Positions 1 to 11,560 of a stretch of DNA of 45,000 bases are shown piece after piece. Positions within the stretch are counted from its first letter, which is position 1. Each line of letters begins with the position of its first letter. The notes below the pieces were generated by a model, which saw only the letters and a list, made by a program, of their open reading frames with translations, had not been told where the DNA came from and ran no database searches. Both the position numbers and the translations under genes were made by a program. The stretch is from Chrysomallon squamiferum. Its lineage: Eukaryota > Mollusca > Gastropoda > Neomphalida > Peltospiridae. Location of the stretch: the NCBI GenBank assembly GCA_012295275.1, contig CM022670.1:17671698-17716697 (forward strand), read 5' to 3'.

Positions 1-1307
1 AGTACGGTGCTAGTAGTCCTTGTATAATAATCATAGTGTTGACAGTAATAGTGTTACAAGTGCAAGTTTTCACTGTATTGATATATTAGTAATAATACTA
101 GAAGTCATTGTACTTTAATAGTGATTGTAGTAGTTACAAATCTTTTTCTTTATGTATTTATAAAACGTTTGCCAAGATAACTTAAACTTCACCGTAAGTA
201 TTAATTTTCTTTTCTAAAAATATTTAGAACATCTTTAAAGAGACAGTTTAAAAGTTATAAAAAATACATCTTAACACAAAAAGCTTTAAGTTCTCGAAAT
301 CTTTTTGTTACGAATTTCGTATAAATAATAATTAAAAAAATAAAAAAGTTCCAGAAAAATTGAAACAATACAAAATAAAAAAAAAAAAAAAAAAACCAAG
401 GAAAAGAAACAGAAAATTACGTAACTTCAAGTAGGAGAACAATTTTTCTGAAGTAATTTCGCGGAAACTGTGAAGCAGACGATATCTCTGTGATGTGCAA
501 CCAAAGCAAAGGGAGATAAAAAGGAGAGTAAAAAAAAAAAAAAAAAACGAAATAAAAAACCCAGAAAAGAACGCGGGAATTCATCTGGCCATCTCTCTGT
601 GATCTCGTTTTGAGTGTTACTCAAGAGATCTTGTACCAAACCCTGACAATCGCAGACGAAAAACAGTCAAAGCGCGCCATTATTCTCAAAGAATAGCACG
701 AACGAAGATGCGTGTTTGCAAACTACTTCTGTATGGCACATGCTTGTACTGATTCCGTCGCGTTTGATGATTCTTTGAAGGTAGTCTTCACGTCGTTTCG
801 TTAAAGAACAATATCCGTGAAGCAGGGTGTGTGTAAAAAGGCATCGTCAAGAGAGGCTAAATTAGGACTAATCTTCACTGTCACATGTGTTCGCTGGAAT
901 TCGTCAATCACAGTAAAAAAAAAAAAAAATATAAAAAAAAAAAAAAATAAGAATAATAAAAAAAAAAAAAAATAATAATAATAAAAAAAAAATTGAATTT
1001 TTTTTTATAAAATAAAATAAAAAGAAGAAATCAGAAATTAAAAGAACCAAGACCTAAGAAAACCTGCTATCTTTGAATCTATATATTCAACATGATCAGA
1101 GGCAAAGATTCAACAGAACAAGGATATTAGACTCAACAGGATTTAACAGTACAATAAAACTGTATATGTCATATTCTAAGTACACTTAAGTACATCCTAT
1201 ACCTCAACTACATATATTTCAATTTTTGTTTTTTTTTTTTTTTTTTCGTGTGTTTGTTCTTGTTTCGTATAAACTTGGATCACAGACTGGAGGTTGACAA
1301 TCAGTCT

Positions 1308-1379
1308 ACAGTAACTGATAGAAGTAATTGTACAGTAACTGATAGAAGTAATTGTACAGTAACTGATAGAAGTAATTGT
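1308..1379. repeat. Three-copy perfect 24-bp tandem repeat
   Basis: Three back-to-back identical 24-bp units start at 1308, 1332 and 1356. Each contains the words ACAGTAACTGATAG and AAGTAATTGT. Flanking sequence does not continue the pattern. Because 24 is a multiple of 3, the array makes a reading frame with repeated TVTDRSNC, which I regard as accidental. Confidence 0.95.
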
Positions 1380-2020
1380 TCATTCAGTCCCAATTATACA
1401 CACATTTGTGTAAAAAATTCTGTTTACCTTTAGCGATTACATTTCACTGCCAATTACCAAACTCTACAGACGTCAAATCTCATCTTAAACCCTGTCTAAT
1501 CGGTTTTTCTTTTCATTACTTCTTCTTCTTTTTTTTTCTTTTTGTTTCGTTTAAAGGTCACGTCGTTCGGTCAGACTTTACAATTTTTAAAATATATTTC
1601 CAGGTTGTTTTAAGACATTCTACATCGCGGGAAGAATTCAGTTTCTACAGGAGATATTCAGAAATATGTACTTTTTAAAATACAGTATCAGCAATAGATG
1701 ATGAAACGCACAAAAACACTTTTTATTTAATAATAATACTTGATATGAGAAATGTATCGTCATCAGTATTCTGTCAGGTGAACTGTAAGAGATATTTTAT
1801 ATACAACACAGAACAGACAGGAAACATCAAAGTGGGGAAAAACTCTTTATGTTCAATTTCATATTAAAAATTGTCTTGTTAATAACAAATACTTTAGTGA
1901 ATGATTTACTTCTCTTGACCGACCCTCTTAGATGCAAATTTCAGCAGAAGTTTTAGTATTGTAATAAAGAGTATATATACAAAATAATGAATGACAACAA
2001 GTCCAATAGTCTTTACTACT

Positions 2021-2031
2021 GGGGGGGGGGG
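2021..2031 (+). repeat. Run of eleven G
   Basis: A homopolymer of G between a TACT word and GAGTAAAG. Long G runs are rare in this AT-rich sequence. It could be length-variable or prone to assembly error. Confidence 0.9.
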
Positions 2032-2662
2032 AGTAAAGAAAAGAAAAGACAAGAAAAAAAGAACTACAGTATCAAAGAGATATCATCTAAAATTATTAAA
2101 AAAAAAAAAAAAAAAAAATAAAAATAAAATAATAATAATAATAATAATAAAATAAAAAAATAAAAAATTTGCTTGAGAAATACTGGAAAACGTCATCATA
2201 GTGAAGTTGACAAAAGAAATACGTTTAATAACAATTACTGTACAGGTTTAGAGACGTCATTTAATATCTTGAAGACATCACAGACAAGGAATATTAGATT
2301 TTTGTAAACACATGATATATAAGTTAGTAACAATGACTGCAGTATAAGTATATACCGTTCACATCTGTAGTGTCACAGTGAATGGAAACTTGAGACGGCG
2401 CAGACACATAACGATACAATTTTTCTGTTTTGTAGTTTAGCAAAGGTCACTGAACGAGTATGTGGGTGGTATATCATAAAATTTGAGCGCAGAATGAAAA
2501 CATAAACATTAAAATAAAAACTAAATACAAGACATAATAATAAATAAAAACAGTTTCTGTGTCTACTATTATTTCTTTTCATTCCACTAACGTTACTTAT
2601 CAATTTAATTTTAAAAGTACTTACTACAAAACATCAGTTATTACTTTATGATCAAGAACAGA

Positions 2663-2976
2663 TACAACTACTACTACTGAATAAACAAGAACAGCTACAA
2701 CAACAATTACTACTACCAACTAAACTACTAGTATTATTACTACTACTGTTGCTACTACTACTACCACTATAACTACTGCTATCACTACCACTACTACTAC
2801 AACAACATCAACATGTACTACTACTACCATTAATACAACAACTAGTACTATTACTGATACCACAACTACTACTACCACTACTACTACAACTACAACTACT
2901 ACTACCAATGCTTCTATTATTATCACTTCTGCAAATACAACAGATACTATTGCTCTTATTACTATTACTATTACTT
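2663..2976. repeat. Degenerate CTA/ACA trinucleotide satellite
   Basis: About 300 bases are built from imperfect ACT, ACA and ATT triplets with scattered changes (for example CTACTACTACTGAATAAAC, then ACTACTACCACTATAACT). The degree of divergence suggests an old microsatellite. Its minus-strand translation is a valine-rich artefact. Confidence 0.85.
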
Positions 2977-4171
2977 ATTTAATTTTTGAAACAAATTAAA
3001 GTTCGCATTTTTAGGAAACAAAGGGAAGAGAAAAAAGAATGTTTCTTCAACAACTTAACATCGTCATAGACTTCATAAGTGGAAGATTTTTTTTCATCCG
3101 TATGACAATACCATCAAACATTTCTTTTAGAATTTTTAAAATAGAAAATACGTTAAGTGGCACGCGCAATGCAGACGACACGATATTAAAACCGCAGTCG
3201 CTAATAACCAAAATAGATTTTTTTTTTTTCTCCAGATAATTTTATTGCGCAAAGACGAGATGGGAAATCAGACATTCATTGTCAGAAAAAAAAAAAAAAA
3301 TTAATATCAGACTTTGTTACTATGGGAACAAGGTCAATATCACTTACAAATTAATATTCCTTGATTTGTTGGTTGGGGGAGGGAGGGATCACGAAGGAAA
3401 AAAAAATATATTTAAAAAAAAAAAAAAATGAAGATAATTAAAGAAAGAAAAAATCTAAAATTTTGATGGGTTTTTTTTCTTATCTCATCCGTAGCAAGAA
3501 GAGGTAATATATATGCACCTTCTCGTACATTTCACAAAACATATCACAATCTTTAATAAACAGGGCTGGGGCAGTGACTAAAAATAGCACAACGAAGAAT
3601 AAATCCTGCCATTTCAAGTCTGACCTTGCACAGAACATTTAAAAATCAACAATAAAAACATGTCCCCGAAAAAACCGTGCTAGTGGTCTTTGAATGTGTT
3701 TTTCGTTTGGTCAGTGTATCGTGTAATTTCAGTCTCTGACCCATAACAGATGTTCGTGTTATTGTCTTCAAAAACCAGCTGACCATAAAAAGAATACCAT
3801 TAGTTTTTAAAAGTGATATAAAAACCTTTTTTAATTATCATATTAGATGCTACAAGAAGCAGAGACCGAAAATATCACAAAGAACAACAAAGATATAAAA
3901 AAAAAATAAAAAAAAAAAAAAAAAAAGGGGTTGGAAAAGAAAAAGAAATTACACTAAGGAAAAGCTAACAGAAATTATACAAAGAGGATAGTTATTTTGC
4001 TATGTACACAAAAGAAGATAGAAAATCTATACAAAGAAGAAAAACTATTATTGAAAACCTATTTAAATACTTTCAGTAAAATATTTTATTCATTATTTTA
4101 CAGTGTTAAATATTTTACTGACCAAATATACTACACAGCACATTTTTTTTACCCTCCCTACATTATTATAA

Positions 4172-4255
<84 letters not shown>

Positions 4256-4276
4256 CAAACAAACAAACAAACAAAA
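4172..4276. repeat. Compound microsatellite AAT, then AAAT, then AAAC
   Basis: The array changes unit in order: about 55 bases of AAT, then AAAT, then AAAC. This points to stepwise mutation and expansion from one seed. Confidence 0.95.
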
Positions 4277-4380
4277 TAGAGTAAAATTAAATAAAATTAA
4301 ATTAAATTAAAAACAAAATAAATAAATAAAAAAAAAACAAAAACAAAATAACTACAGAGAAAACCCTTTTTAAACAAAAC

Positions 4381-5160
4381 CCTACCCTAGACACACATTT
4401 TTCTCTGGCCCTGGGAATTCCTCGTAAAGTGTGTAGTCTATTAATCTGTGGAGCGCGGAAAGAGAAGAAGCCGAGAGTAATGTACTAACAGCTTGTATTG
4501 GCAGTTAATTCATTTCACATAAAACTCCATCAACAAGCAGCGCGAGCATGTAAAACCGAGCATTTAATGTGACCCCCTCACCCTTGCTCAGTTTGTCTAT
4601 TTACTCTCTCTTTAATCGTCCAGAACGGTCGGGGGGGTGGGGGGAGCGGAGGAGGAGGGAGGAGGGTAGGCCGACGGAGGCGGCGGTGGGGGGGAGCGAA
4701 GAAAGGAGGAGGTAGAGAGTCTGATTTATCGCACGGTTCGGTTGAGAAATGTACAAAAACCATCAACGTTGTCGGCCGCGATGGTGCCGTTGGAGCGTGA
4801 CGGTGGCGGACAAAGTGTACACGTAGAGCGTATTATTTTCAGCCGAGTGGGTTGGAAAGCGGCGTTAAAGCGACAAACAGGTAGCTACTGATCAGCTCTT
4901 TCACGAAACCCAGTCGCCCATTGTCGATCGGTGAGGTATGAATAAAGGGGAAAACCAACAGTGTCACGGGGGTGGGCCGGATGGTTGTTACAGGGTGTCG
5001 AGAAACGCGGTAGGGGGTAGCCAGACCATCAGATCGACTCAGAATGATTAAAAGCCAGCGCTGAAGCTTTTCGCTGATATCGCATAGAAACCCACATTCA
5101 TTATGTGAAGCGCGGAACCGTGAAATGAACGCAGACATAATGAATTGAGCGAGGTCTGGT
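4381..5160. other. GC-richer intronic island, candidate regulatory block
   Basis: In contrast to its AT-rich surroundings this stretch has many CpG dinucleotides and ordinary sequence complexity. It contains the purine-rich G tract at 4628-4714 and words such as GCCCTGGGA (4408-4416, one base off the AP-2 half-site palindrome). None of its reading frames matches an AP-2 exon or any protein I recognise. An enhancer, an alternative promoter or an unrecognised non-coding exon are possible; I see nothing decisive. Confidence 0.35.
4628..4714 (+). repeat. G-rich polypurine tract with quadruplex potential
   Basis: The plus strand carries several runs of three to seven G (for example GTCGGGGGGGTGGGGGGAGC and GGTGGGGGGGAGCG) separated by short purine spacers. 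This fits the pattern of four G runs needed for an intramolecular quadruplex. The complementary strand gives a proline-rich pseudo-ORF that is not a protein. Confidence 0.8.
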
Positions 5161-5304
5161 AGATGAAGTGAAAAATAAAAAAAAAGAAGAAGAAGAAAAA
5201 AAAAAAAATGCAAAATACACGACTGAAGAAGAAGGTGTGGAGTTTATAAAGGGGATTAAGAAGAAGAAATAAAAAGTAAGATAATATGGTGTATATATAT
5301 GTAT

Positions 5305-5546
5305 GAAATAAACCAATCTGTGAAAGAAAGGAAGCCAAAAAATATTAAAATAAACAAACAGAACAGAGCTACAACAAAAGAAAAAGAAAAAGAAAAATGT
5401 AAGAAAAGAGAAAAAAGAAGAATAGGAAATAAACCAATCTGTAAAAGAAAGGAAGCCAAAAAATATTAAAATAAACAAACAGAACAGAGCTACAACAAAA
5501 GAAAAAGAAAAAGAAAAATGTAAGAAAAGAGAAAAAAGAAGAAAAG
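5305..5546. repeat. Two-copy tandem duplication of 121 bp
   Basis: Copies start at 5305 and 5426 with the same opening GAAATAAACCAATCTGT and run through AACAGAGCTACAACAAAAG to a purine-rich end. They differ at only about two or three positions by eye, so the duplication is recent or recently homogenised. Minus-strand open frames over it repeat the same low-complexity Phe/Leu-rich string and are not genes. Confidence 0.95.
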
Positions 5547-5646
5547 GAAGAAAAATGAAGATAAAGAAGAAGAAAAAGGAAACGGAAAAAATATATTTAT
5601 AAAAGAGAAAAATGTACCTAACATTAATATCGGTCTCTCTCTTTCT

Positions 5647-5676
5647 CTATCTATCTATCTATCTATCTATCTATTT

Positions 5677-5707
<31 letters not shown>

Positions 5708-5717
5708 TTTATTTATT

Positions 5718-5759
<42 letters not shown>

Positions 5760-5760
5760 G
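5647..5760. repeat. Compound microsatellite CTAT, then TTTA, then TTA
   Basis: Seven or so CTAT units grade into TTTA units and end in TTA units. A shorter TTA run follows at about 5840-5860. Confidence 0.95.
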
Positions 5761-5996
5761 CTTAAAAGTTATTTCAACATTTCGTTTTTTATTTTCAAAA
5801 TATATTTTTATTTATTATTTTTAATTATTTGATTTGTTTTTATTATTATTATTATTATTTTGTAGGTCTTGGAGCGATTTGGTTTCCTTTTTCATAATTA
5901 AAATTTTCTTGTATTAATTTATAATTTTTTTTTTTTAGATTAAAATAACATCAAATGCATTTTCATAATTCTTTTTCCTTTTCTTTTAACAAAATT

Positions 5997-6043
5997 TTTA
6001 CGTACGTAAATAACTGTTTGTTGTTTGTGTACACAAACAGTTA
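5997..6043. repeat. Cluster of perfect palindromes and overlapping hairpins
   Basis: A 14-bp palindrome TTTACGTACGTAAA spans 5997-6010. An 18-bp palindrome TGTTTGTGTACACAAACA spans 6022-6039. An 11-bp inverted repeat (TAACTGTTTGT at 6011-6021 with its complement at 6033-6043) shares its right arm with the second palindrome, so two foldings compete. The second palindrome also holds two opposed forkhead-like TGTTTGT/ACAAACA words. Confidence 0.9.
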
Positions 6044-6507
6044 CTTATTTCAGTGACATTAATGAAATCGTGGCATAAAAAGGATAAATAACACAAAAAT
6101 AAATAACATTCTCTTGTCAAAATGGCACATGATTAGGAAAACAAGTCATCGATCACCAGTCTATTTCTGAAAGGAATTCGACATTTGACGGATCGCCTGA
6201 CAGAAATCAGTCTACTGTATATATAGCGTACAATGGAGATCAGCTTATGACTGTCAACGTTTTCTGTCCTTCACACATCTTGTCCACCACACAGGTGCTT
6301 TAATGTTCTTAGATGCAAGTATGTGTCAAAAGATTGATAGGTGTCGGTGATTTTAGAAACAACAAACACATGTGGATATTTTTAATACATTCGTCGTCAT
6401 AGTTCATTCTTTGTGATCATTTGCATTATATAGAAGAATAAAGATATTTGTGTTGTATATATTTGGTCATGTGTACGTATACATGATTTATGTAGGATTT
6501 AACATAC

Positions 6508-6712
6508 CTTCTGAGCACGCCACCTAGGAGAGACGCATTGAGACATTCAGGAGGCGATAATCGTCTTTGCACTTCTGCGACTGTGACTTTGTATTTTGAC
6601 GTGGAACTGAGTAGAGAAAGCCGACCAGGAACTGAGCAGAAGACGTCATTTGGTGACGTCATACCGGATATCACGAGGTCTTTATTGTGTTCATTTTTAG
6701 GTCTGATACCAG
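6508..6712 (-). CDS. TFAP2: TFAP2 exon (probably coding exon 4): linker and start of the basic DNA-binding domain
   Basis: This 205-nt exon follows the acceptor ATTTTCAG and ends at the donor AAG|GTATGT. It begins in phase 1 and ends in phase 2, two bases into an Arg codon, where vertebrate AP-2 genes also split the sequence after GGVLR. The first residues ([19 protein letters not shown]) form a variable linker. From [18 protein letters not shown] onward the peptide is close to identical with the animal AP-2 core: [16 protein letters not shown], then [17 protein letters not shown]. This is the N-terminal part of the basic region that, with the following helix-span-helix, contacts the GCC half-sites. 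The remaining basic and dimerisation exons should lie at lower coordinates on this strand but are absent from 1-6507. A TGACGTCA octamer at 6654-6661 lies within the coding sequence. Confidence 0.97.
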
Positions 6713-7140
6713 CTGAAAATAATAAAAATAAATAAATAAATAAAATTAAATAAATATTTTTATTTGTCATAATCCTGCACATCATTATCAGTCATACGAT
6801 ACAAAATGTACATCATTACCAGTCATACATTACATACCGCACATCATTACCATTCATGTGTTACATATTGTACATCGTTAGTCACACGTTACATATTGTT
6901 CACCAAGCCATACGTACTGATTCTACAGTACTAGCCATGTGTTGCAAAGTGTATGTTACAGACGTCACGTAATAATATTGCATTATATTCAGTTGTTGGT
7001 GTTTTCATAACTATTACTACAAGAAGTAAGGAGAAAGCGATTTCTGTTCAGTTGTCACATGATTGTAATATATCTATTAAACCATAATAATGAAAACATT
7101 TAGAACTGTTTCCCCTTCCTTTTCATTTTTCTTTATTTAA

Positions 7141-7520
7141 CTTGAAAGCCTTTTAAAAACTAATGCGCTTTCATGACGTCAAAATTGAAAACGAGACATG
7201 AAGCGTGTCTGTCTCGTGCGCAAAGGAAGTGGACACTGCTTCCGTGACAGCTGTTTTCGACGGAGACCAATTATCGAACTCGAACTTGGAGACGGAGTTC
7301 GTCTCTACCAAATCAGCCATATTTTGTGCAATTTCTCTAGTAACACCAATTTGACTTCTTTATCCTCGTAAATGGTAGTTTCCTTTGTTACTGACTTGTC
7401 AACGAGCGAAATAATAGCCAACTTTGAACTCAAACGCGCGACACTACTGCTTTGCCCAGGGCAAGGAATGCTTGGTCGGATCAAACAGAAGTTATGGCAG
7501 AGGTTTAAAAGAAACCGTTT
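7141..7520. promoter_or_regulatory. Candidate intronic regulatory island with AP-2 and CRE sites
   Basis: This unique, CpG-containing stretch lies 430-810 bases from the DNA-binding-domain exon. It carries a full CRE octamer TGACGTCA at 7174-7181 and a palindromic AP-2 word GCCCAGGGC at 7454-7462. The latter has the GCC-N3-GGC form bound by the protein this gene encodes. Function is inferred from motif content only. Confidence 0.35.
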
Positions 7521-8439
7521 TTAACAATAATATTCTGTTGTTTTGTATGACTAAATAATTTCTACTTCAAAGATAAAGTAGAGTAATAAAAAGAAGAACA
7601 TGCTAACCAGGAGCCCGATATTAGCACGAGTGACAGAAAACATAAATTACGAAATAGTTTCAGTGATATATTAGTTTTATAATTTATTTGTTAGTCACTG
7701 CAAACAACACAGCTAAAAATGCCACTGCTTTTATGCACTGATATCAGCATCAAGAACAATAACTACTACTACTACTGCTTTTCGTGCTGCAGTTACTATT
7801 TCTATTGTTATTGTTACTACTACAAAAACATTCAAGAACAATAGCTGTAATAACTAGGACTAATACCATTACTACTGCAACGACTTTATATAAAATTTAA
7901 AATGGAAGCTGTAGTTGCTGCAGAATCGTTGAGATATAATTTAAATTTGTTTTGGTTAATTGAGTAAAACATGTTGTTTTCATAACGTCTTACTTGTATC
8001 GGATGTATTTTACTTATATTAACTTCAGTATAGCTCCACCTAACGTGATTCAAACTCTTCGTGGCTCTAGATTAAATCAGAAGATGAATACTGCAGAATA
8101 ATGTGGGGAGATCAAAATACTGGACAAAAGCTTTGTAATAAGCATGTAGATTAAACTGAAGAATAAAGGTGTAGACTAAAGTAGCAGACAAAACTGAAGA
8201 ATAAAATTGTAAACTAAAACTGTAGATGAAAACTGTAGATGAAAATTGTAGATGATCATGACTAATCATGATCAAAGACACGCGAAGCTTCATGGAGTCA
8301 CAGTACACAATTTTCTATTGATCCACAGGGAAAGCAATTAAAGCGAGCTTGTATTTTATTGAAATCTTACCTAATTGATAACCTGGACATTTGAAATATT
8401 TATTTTTGCCGTATCGGCGGAAATTTTTAGTTTCATTTC

Positions 8440-8900
8440 CCGAAAAATAGTAAAATGGAAACTGTTATGCTTGGCCTCTTTGATCTTACTGGGAGGTTTC
8501 GATAGCACGTCCTGTTTGGATCTTAGCTAAATCGTTAAACAAGAGCAGCAGAAACGAAAATACGATCCATTTTTTTTTTTTCTCCATGTATGTCATTACA
8601 GAAGCAAATCGTTATGTCCCGCATTCACAGTCGCTCTTGTCATGTCGCACGAGGTTGCGCGAGGAAGAATTACGCGCTGCATGATGGGACTCTTTGATCT
8701 GAGTCGACTGATGTATGAAGAGATGCTGAAATCATGAGAATAATTAAAAATTGAATTTGTCGAAACCCAGATCTCATCGCGTCTCGTGCTGGTCGGAGAG
8801 TAAGATTCATCCACAATGAGCTCACCAAGAGCGCCATCTCGCGTTAATGAGCAGACAATTGTAAAGGGAGACAATGCACTGCGAGTTAAGAGAATAGTTA
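8440..8900. other. Intronic island of ordinary complexity
   Basis: Unique sequence with CpGs (for example CATGTCGCACGAGGTTGCGC) between low-complexity stretches. A 92-codon minus-strand open frame (8874-8596) has no family I recognise, no splice context matching AP-2 and ordinary intron composition, so I do not call it a gene. Confidence 0.3.
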
Positions 8901-9539
8901 AACAAGACGTCGATATTTTTTTTTTTTTTTTCTTTTCTTGTACTTTTTTATTTGGCGAAAAAAAAATCTCCTAGCTTTCATTGAATTGTTTCTTACGATT
9001 TTGAATTCTCCCGCTGTTTTCTTAAAATAAAATAAACAATTATGTTTACTATAACGATTTCTAGACGAGGAGAGATCGAAACAAGATTATTTATAACTCA
9101 TCTGAGTAAATGTTTTTAATCTTGCTTTTAAAGTCTTGTATTAACAAGAAAAGACGTATTTAACAACACACTTCTTATCTTAAATTAAATTTATGTCAAG
9201 TACACTATATGTATACATATATATTTGCGCGTGTATATGAATACGTATGTGCGCGTATCTGTGTTTGTGTGTGAATTCTGAATCTTATTTTAATTATAAA
9301 ATTATAAAAATGTAATCGTGTAATTTATATCAGAAATAAATAAATAAACATACATACATTCACTGTTATGAAAAACAATTTTATATAGATAGACAGACAG
9401 TCTGACACATACATAGATATAGATATAGATGGTTATAAAGATAGATATACAAATAGATAGACAGACGGATAGACAGATTATGTGTGTGTTTAACATTGGT
9501 TTAACTTATGCAACTCGCGCACTAAAACAACAGTAGAAA

Positions 9540-10130
9540 GCCTTGGACTCATTCAGGTAGTCTAGAGATGAGTAAGAACCCCTTGATCCGCGGCCTAACA
9601 ATAACATTCAGTTTAGCAGTCAATCATTCTACAAATGACATACGTTTGCTTGCGTCAGAATAAACTAATTTTCAATAAAAGTCAGGCTAATTAACCCTGT
9701 CACGTCACTCTACTTTGATCTCGGCGGTGTTGAGGTGGTGCGTGTGGAAAGGAGGGAACCATTTCAATACACCACTGTACACAAACAAATATTTGCAGCA
9801 AACTTTCTTAATTTGATAGACAAACAGTCGTGGAGTGGAGCCTCCTCTAATAGTGGTGGAAACGACGAACTAGAACAAACGCGTCAATGGCCGTTGTTGA
9901 CATCAAAAATTTACAAGTTGGTGAAAATCCGTAATGCGACCAAATCACTTGAGTTTTAACACGTGCGAGTGCATGTCGAAGAATCATTAAAGAAATTAAC
10001 AACTGACACCCGTCTGAAAATTGAGTCAATATCGTGTGTGGGCGTTAGAAGTTTTGGTAATAGGGTAAATCCTTCCTTTCAAGGCGCACCAGATATCTCG
10101 TACGACAGCTTGTTAACGTAACAATATTAA
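9540..10130. other. Intronic island of ordinary complexity
   Basis: Unique sequence rich in CpG relative to its neighbours, holding TAATTA-like, TTTGATC and GTCACGTCAC words. Short open frames on both strands (plus 9735-9959, minus 10029-9847) overlap each other and resemble no protein I know. It ends in a 40-base poly(T) tract at 10172-10211. Confidence 0.3.
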
Positions 10131-10605
10131 CAAATCCCAAGCTTAACGGATTTACAACAAGACATTATTATCTTTTTTTTTTTTTTTTTTTTTTTTTTAT
10201 TTTTTTTTTTTATATAAAATTTAAATTAGATATTTTTTTAAATTAATTTATTTGGAATCCTAATACAAAATAAACGATGTTAAATTAATACTTGACTTCC
10301 ATTCAAAGTAAATTTAGTAAAATAATAATTTATTATAATATTTGTAGAAATAATGTAATAAATTAATTGTTCTGAAGATGCTACGGTTGCTATTATATAT
10401 TGTAATATTTTTGACCAAAAAAAAAAAAAAAAGCATGTTTTTGTAATTACTTGAGAAAATACTTTAAAAATATTATTTATTTTTATTTATTTATTTTGTA
10501 TTCTTCGTCACTTTTCATTAAATTATAACTGAATTTTTAAAGAAATTTCTGATCAGTATTTTAATACAATATCTGTATTATTAAAGATATATATATATGT
10601 AGAAA

Positions 10606-10694
<89 letters not shown>
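10606..10694. repeat. GA dinucleotide microsatellite
   Basis: About 88 bases of almost pure GA with one early GACA interruption, preceded by a short TA run. Confidence 0.97.
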
Positions 10695-10696
<2 letters not shown>

Positions 10697-11149
10697 TTTA
10701 TATTAATGAAATGAATAACTGTTTGTATGGATAAAATAATATTTATGGAACATAATATTTGACATTTGGGATCAGGTTTAAATTAAATAAAGTATTAGTG
10801 TTATAAAGAAGATAAACCTTTGTAAGCATTGTATTAAAACTAACTAACTAAATAAATAAATAAATAAATAGTTTAAAAAATGTTAAAAAATAAATATTAA
10901 TAAATAAATATTAGAAAGAAAAAATAAAAATAAAATAGAAAGTAACGGCAATGAAGTGAATAAATATCTATATTTGACAAGTCCATAAGTGTCTTGTTAA
11001 GTATATTTCATAATTAATTATAGAACATATCTTTTTTGTCATTTCCTTTACAAATGTACATCAAGGGTAAATTAATTTACAGATGTTTTTAACCCACTAA
11101 AAATCCATTCACTGAACAGAAATGTACGTAAGACAGTATTCATCTTAGT

Positions 11150-11560
11150 CTTTTCCAACAGTCAGCCGCCTTCAAACAATCGCAGTTCCTTCAGCTCTAA
11201 TTTCACTAGACAAAACCTCGTCTTTTCTCGCGAGAACACTTTTTTTTTTTTTTTTGGTTTTGAGATCTCAGCTTGATTTGACCCGCGGCTGATTTTGGCG
11301 TTCCTACTGCTTTGAGAAGTGCCAATTAAAGATGGCGTCAAGATGATAGTCAGAACATACACGTGCATTATTCGCGTCAAGGGAAGGAGGGAAAATATGG
11401 GCTGGCCGAAACAGCCGAGTCAGGCCTGTGAAATTTGGAAACAAACTGACAAATTTTTAGACGAAACGCGTGTCTATAGCACACTTCGACAAGGCGTTGA
11501 TGCATAACAGGTAACATAAAATCATCAATTTAAAACCTACAGAGCCCTAGGGGAAAACGT
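11150..11560. other. Intronic island with a second AP-2-like word
   Basis: Ordinary-complexity sequence with CpGs. It contains GCCCTAGGGG at 11544-11553, which fits the S-CC-Y-NN-R-GG-S form of AP-2 sites. Open frames on both strands (minus 11380-11162, plus 11319-11507) overlap and are unrecognised. Confidence 0.3.

Larger units (their letters stand above)
1..6507 (-). other. TFAP2: Partial intron downstream of the third visible TFAP2 exon
   Basis: The donor GTATGT at 6507 opens this intron, which runs off the left edge of the window. I searched the minus strand for the next AP-2 exon (the AGRRKAANVTLLTSLVEG-type peptide) and did not see it. Contents: AT-rich low-complexity sequence with poly(A)/poly(T) runs at about 371-396, 918-1010, 1229-1246, 2099-2160 and 3901-3927. 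It also has a 24-bp triplicate at 1308-1379, a CTA/CAA trinucleotide stretch near 2.7-3.0 kb, AAT/AAAT arrays at 4.2 and 5.7 kb, a GC-richer island at 4.4-5.1 kb, and a 121-bp duplication at 5.3-5.5 kb. Unremarkable unique sequence fills 400-900, 1040-1220, 1440-2090, 2170-2600, 3000-3890 and 5930-6500. Confidence 0.8.

Noticed and set aside
6538-6735. Plus-strand open frame across the 205-nt TFAP2 exon
   Set aside because: Complement of a highly conserved coding exon, with no independent support.
8596-8874. 92-codon minus-strand frame in a unique island
   Set aside because: Peptide unrecognised, no splice signals in AP-2 phase, and no second exon to pair with it.
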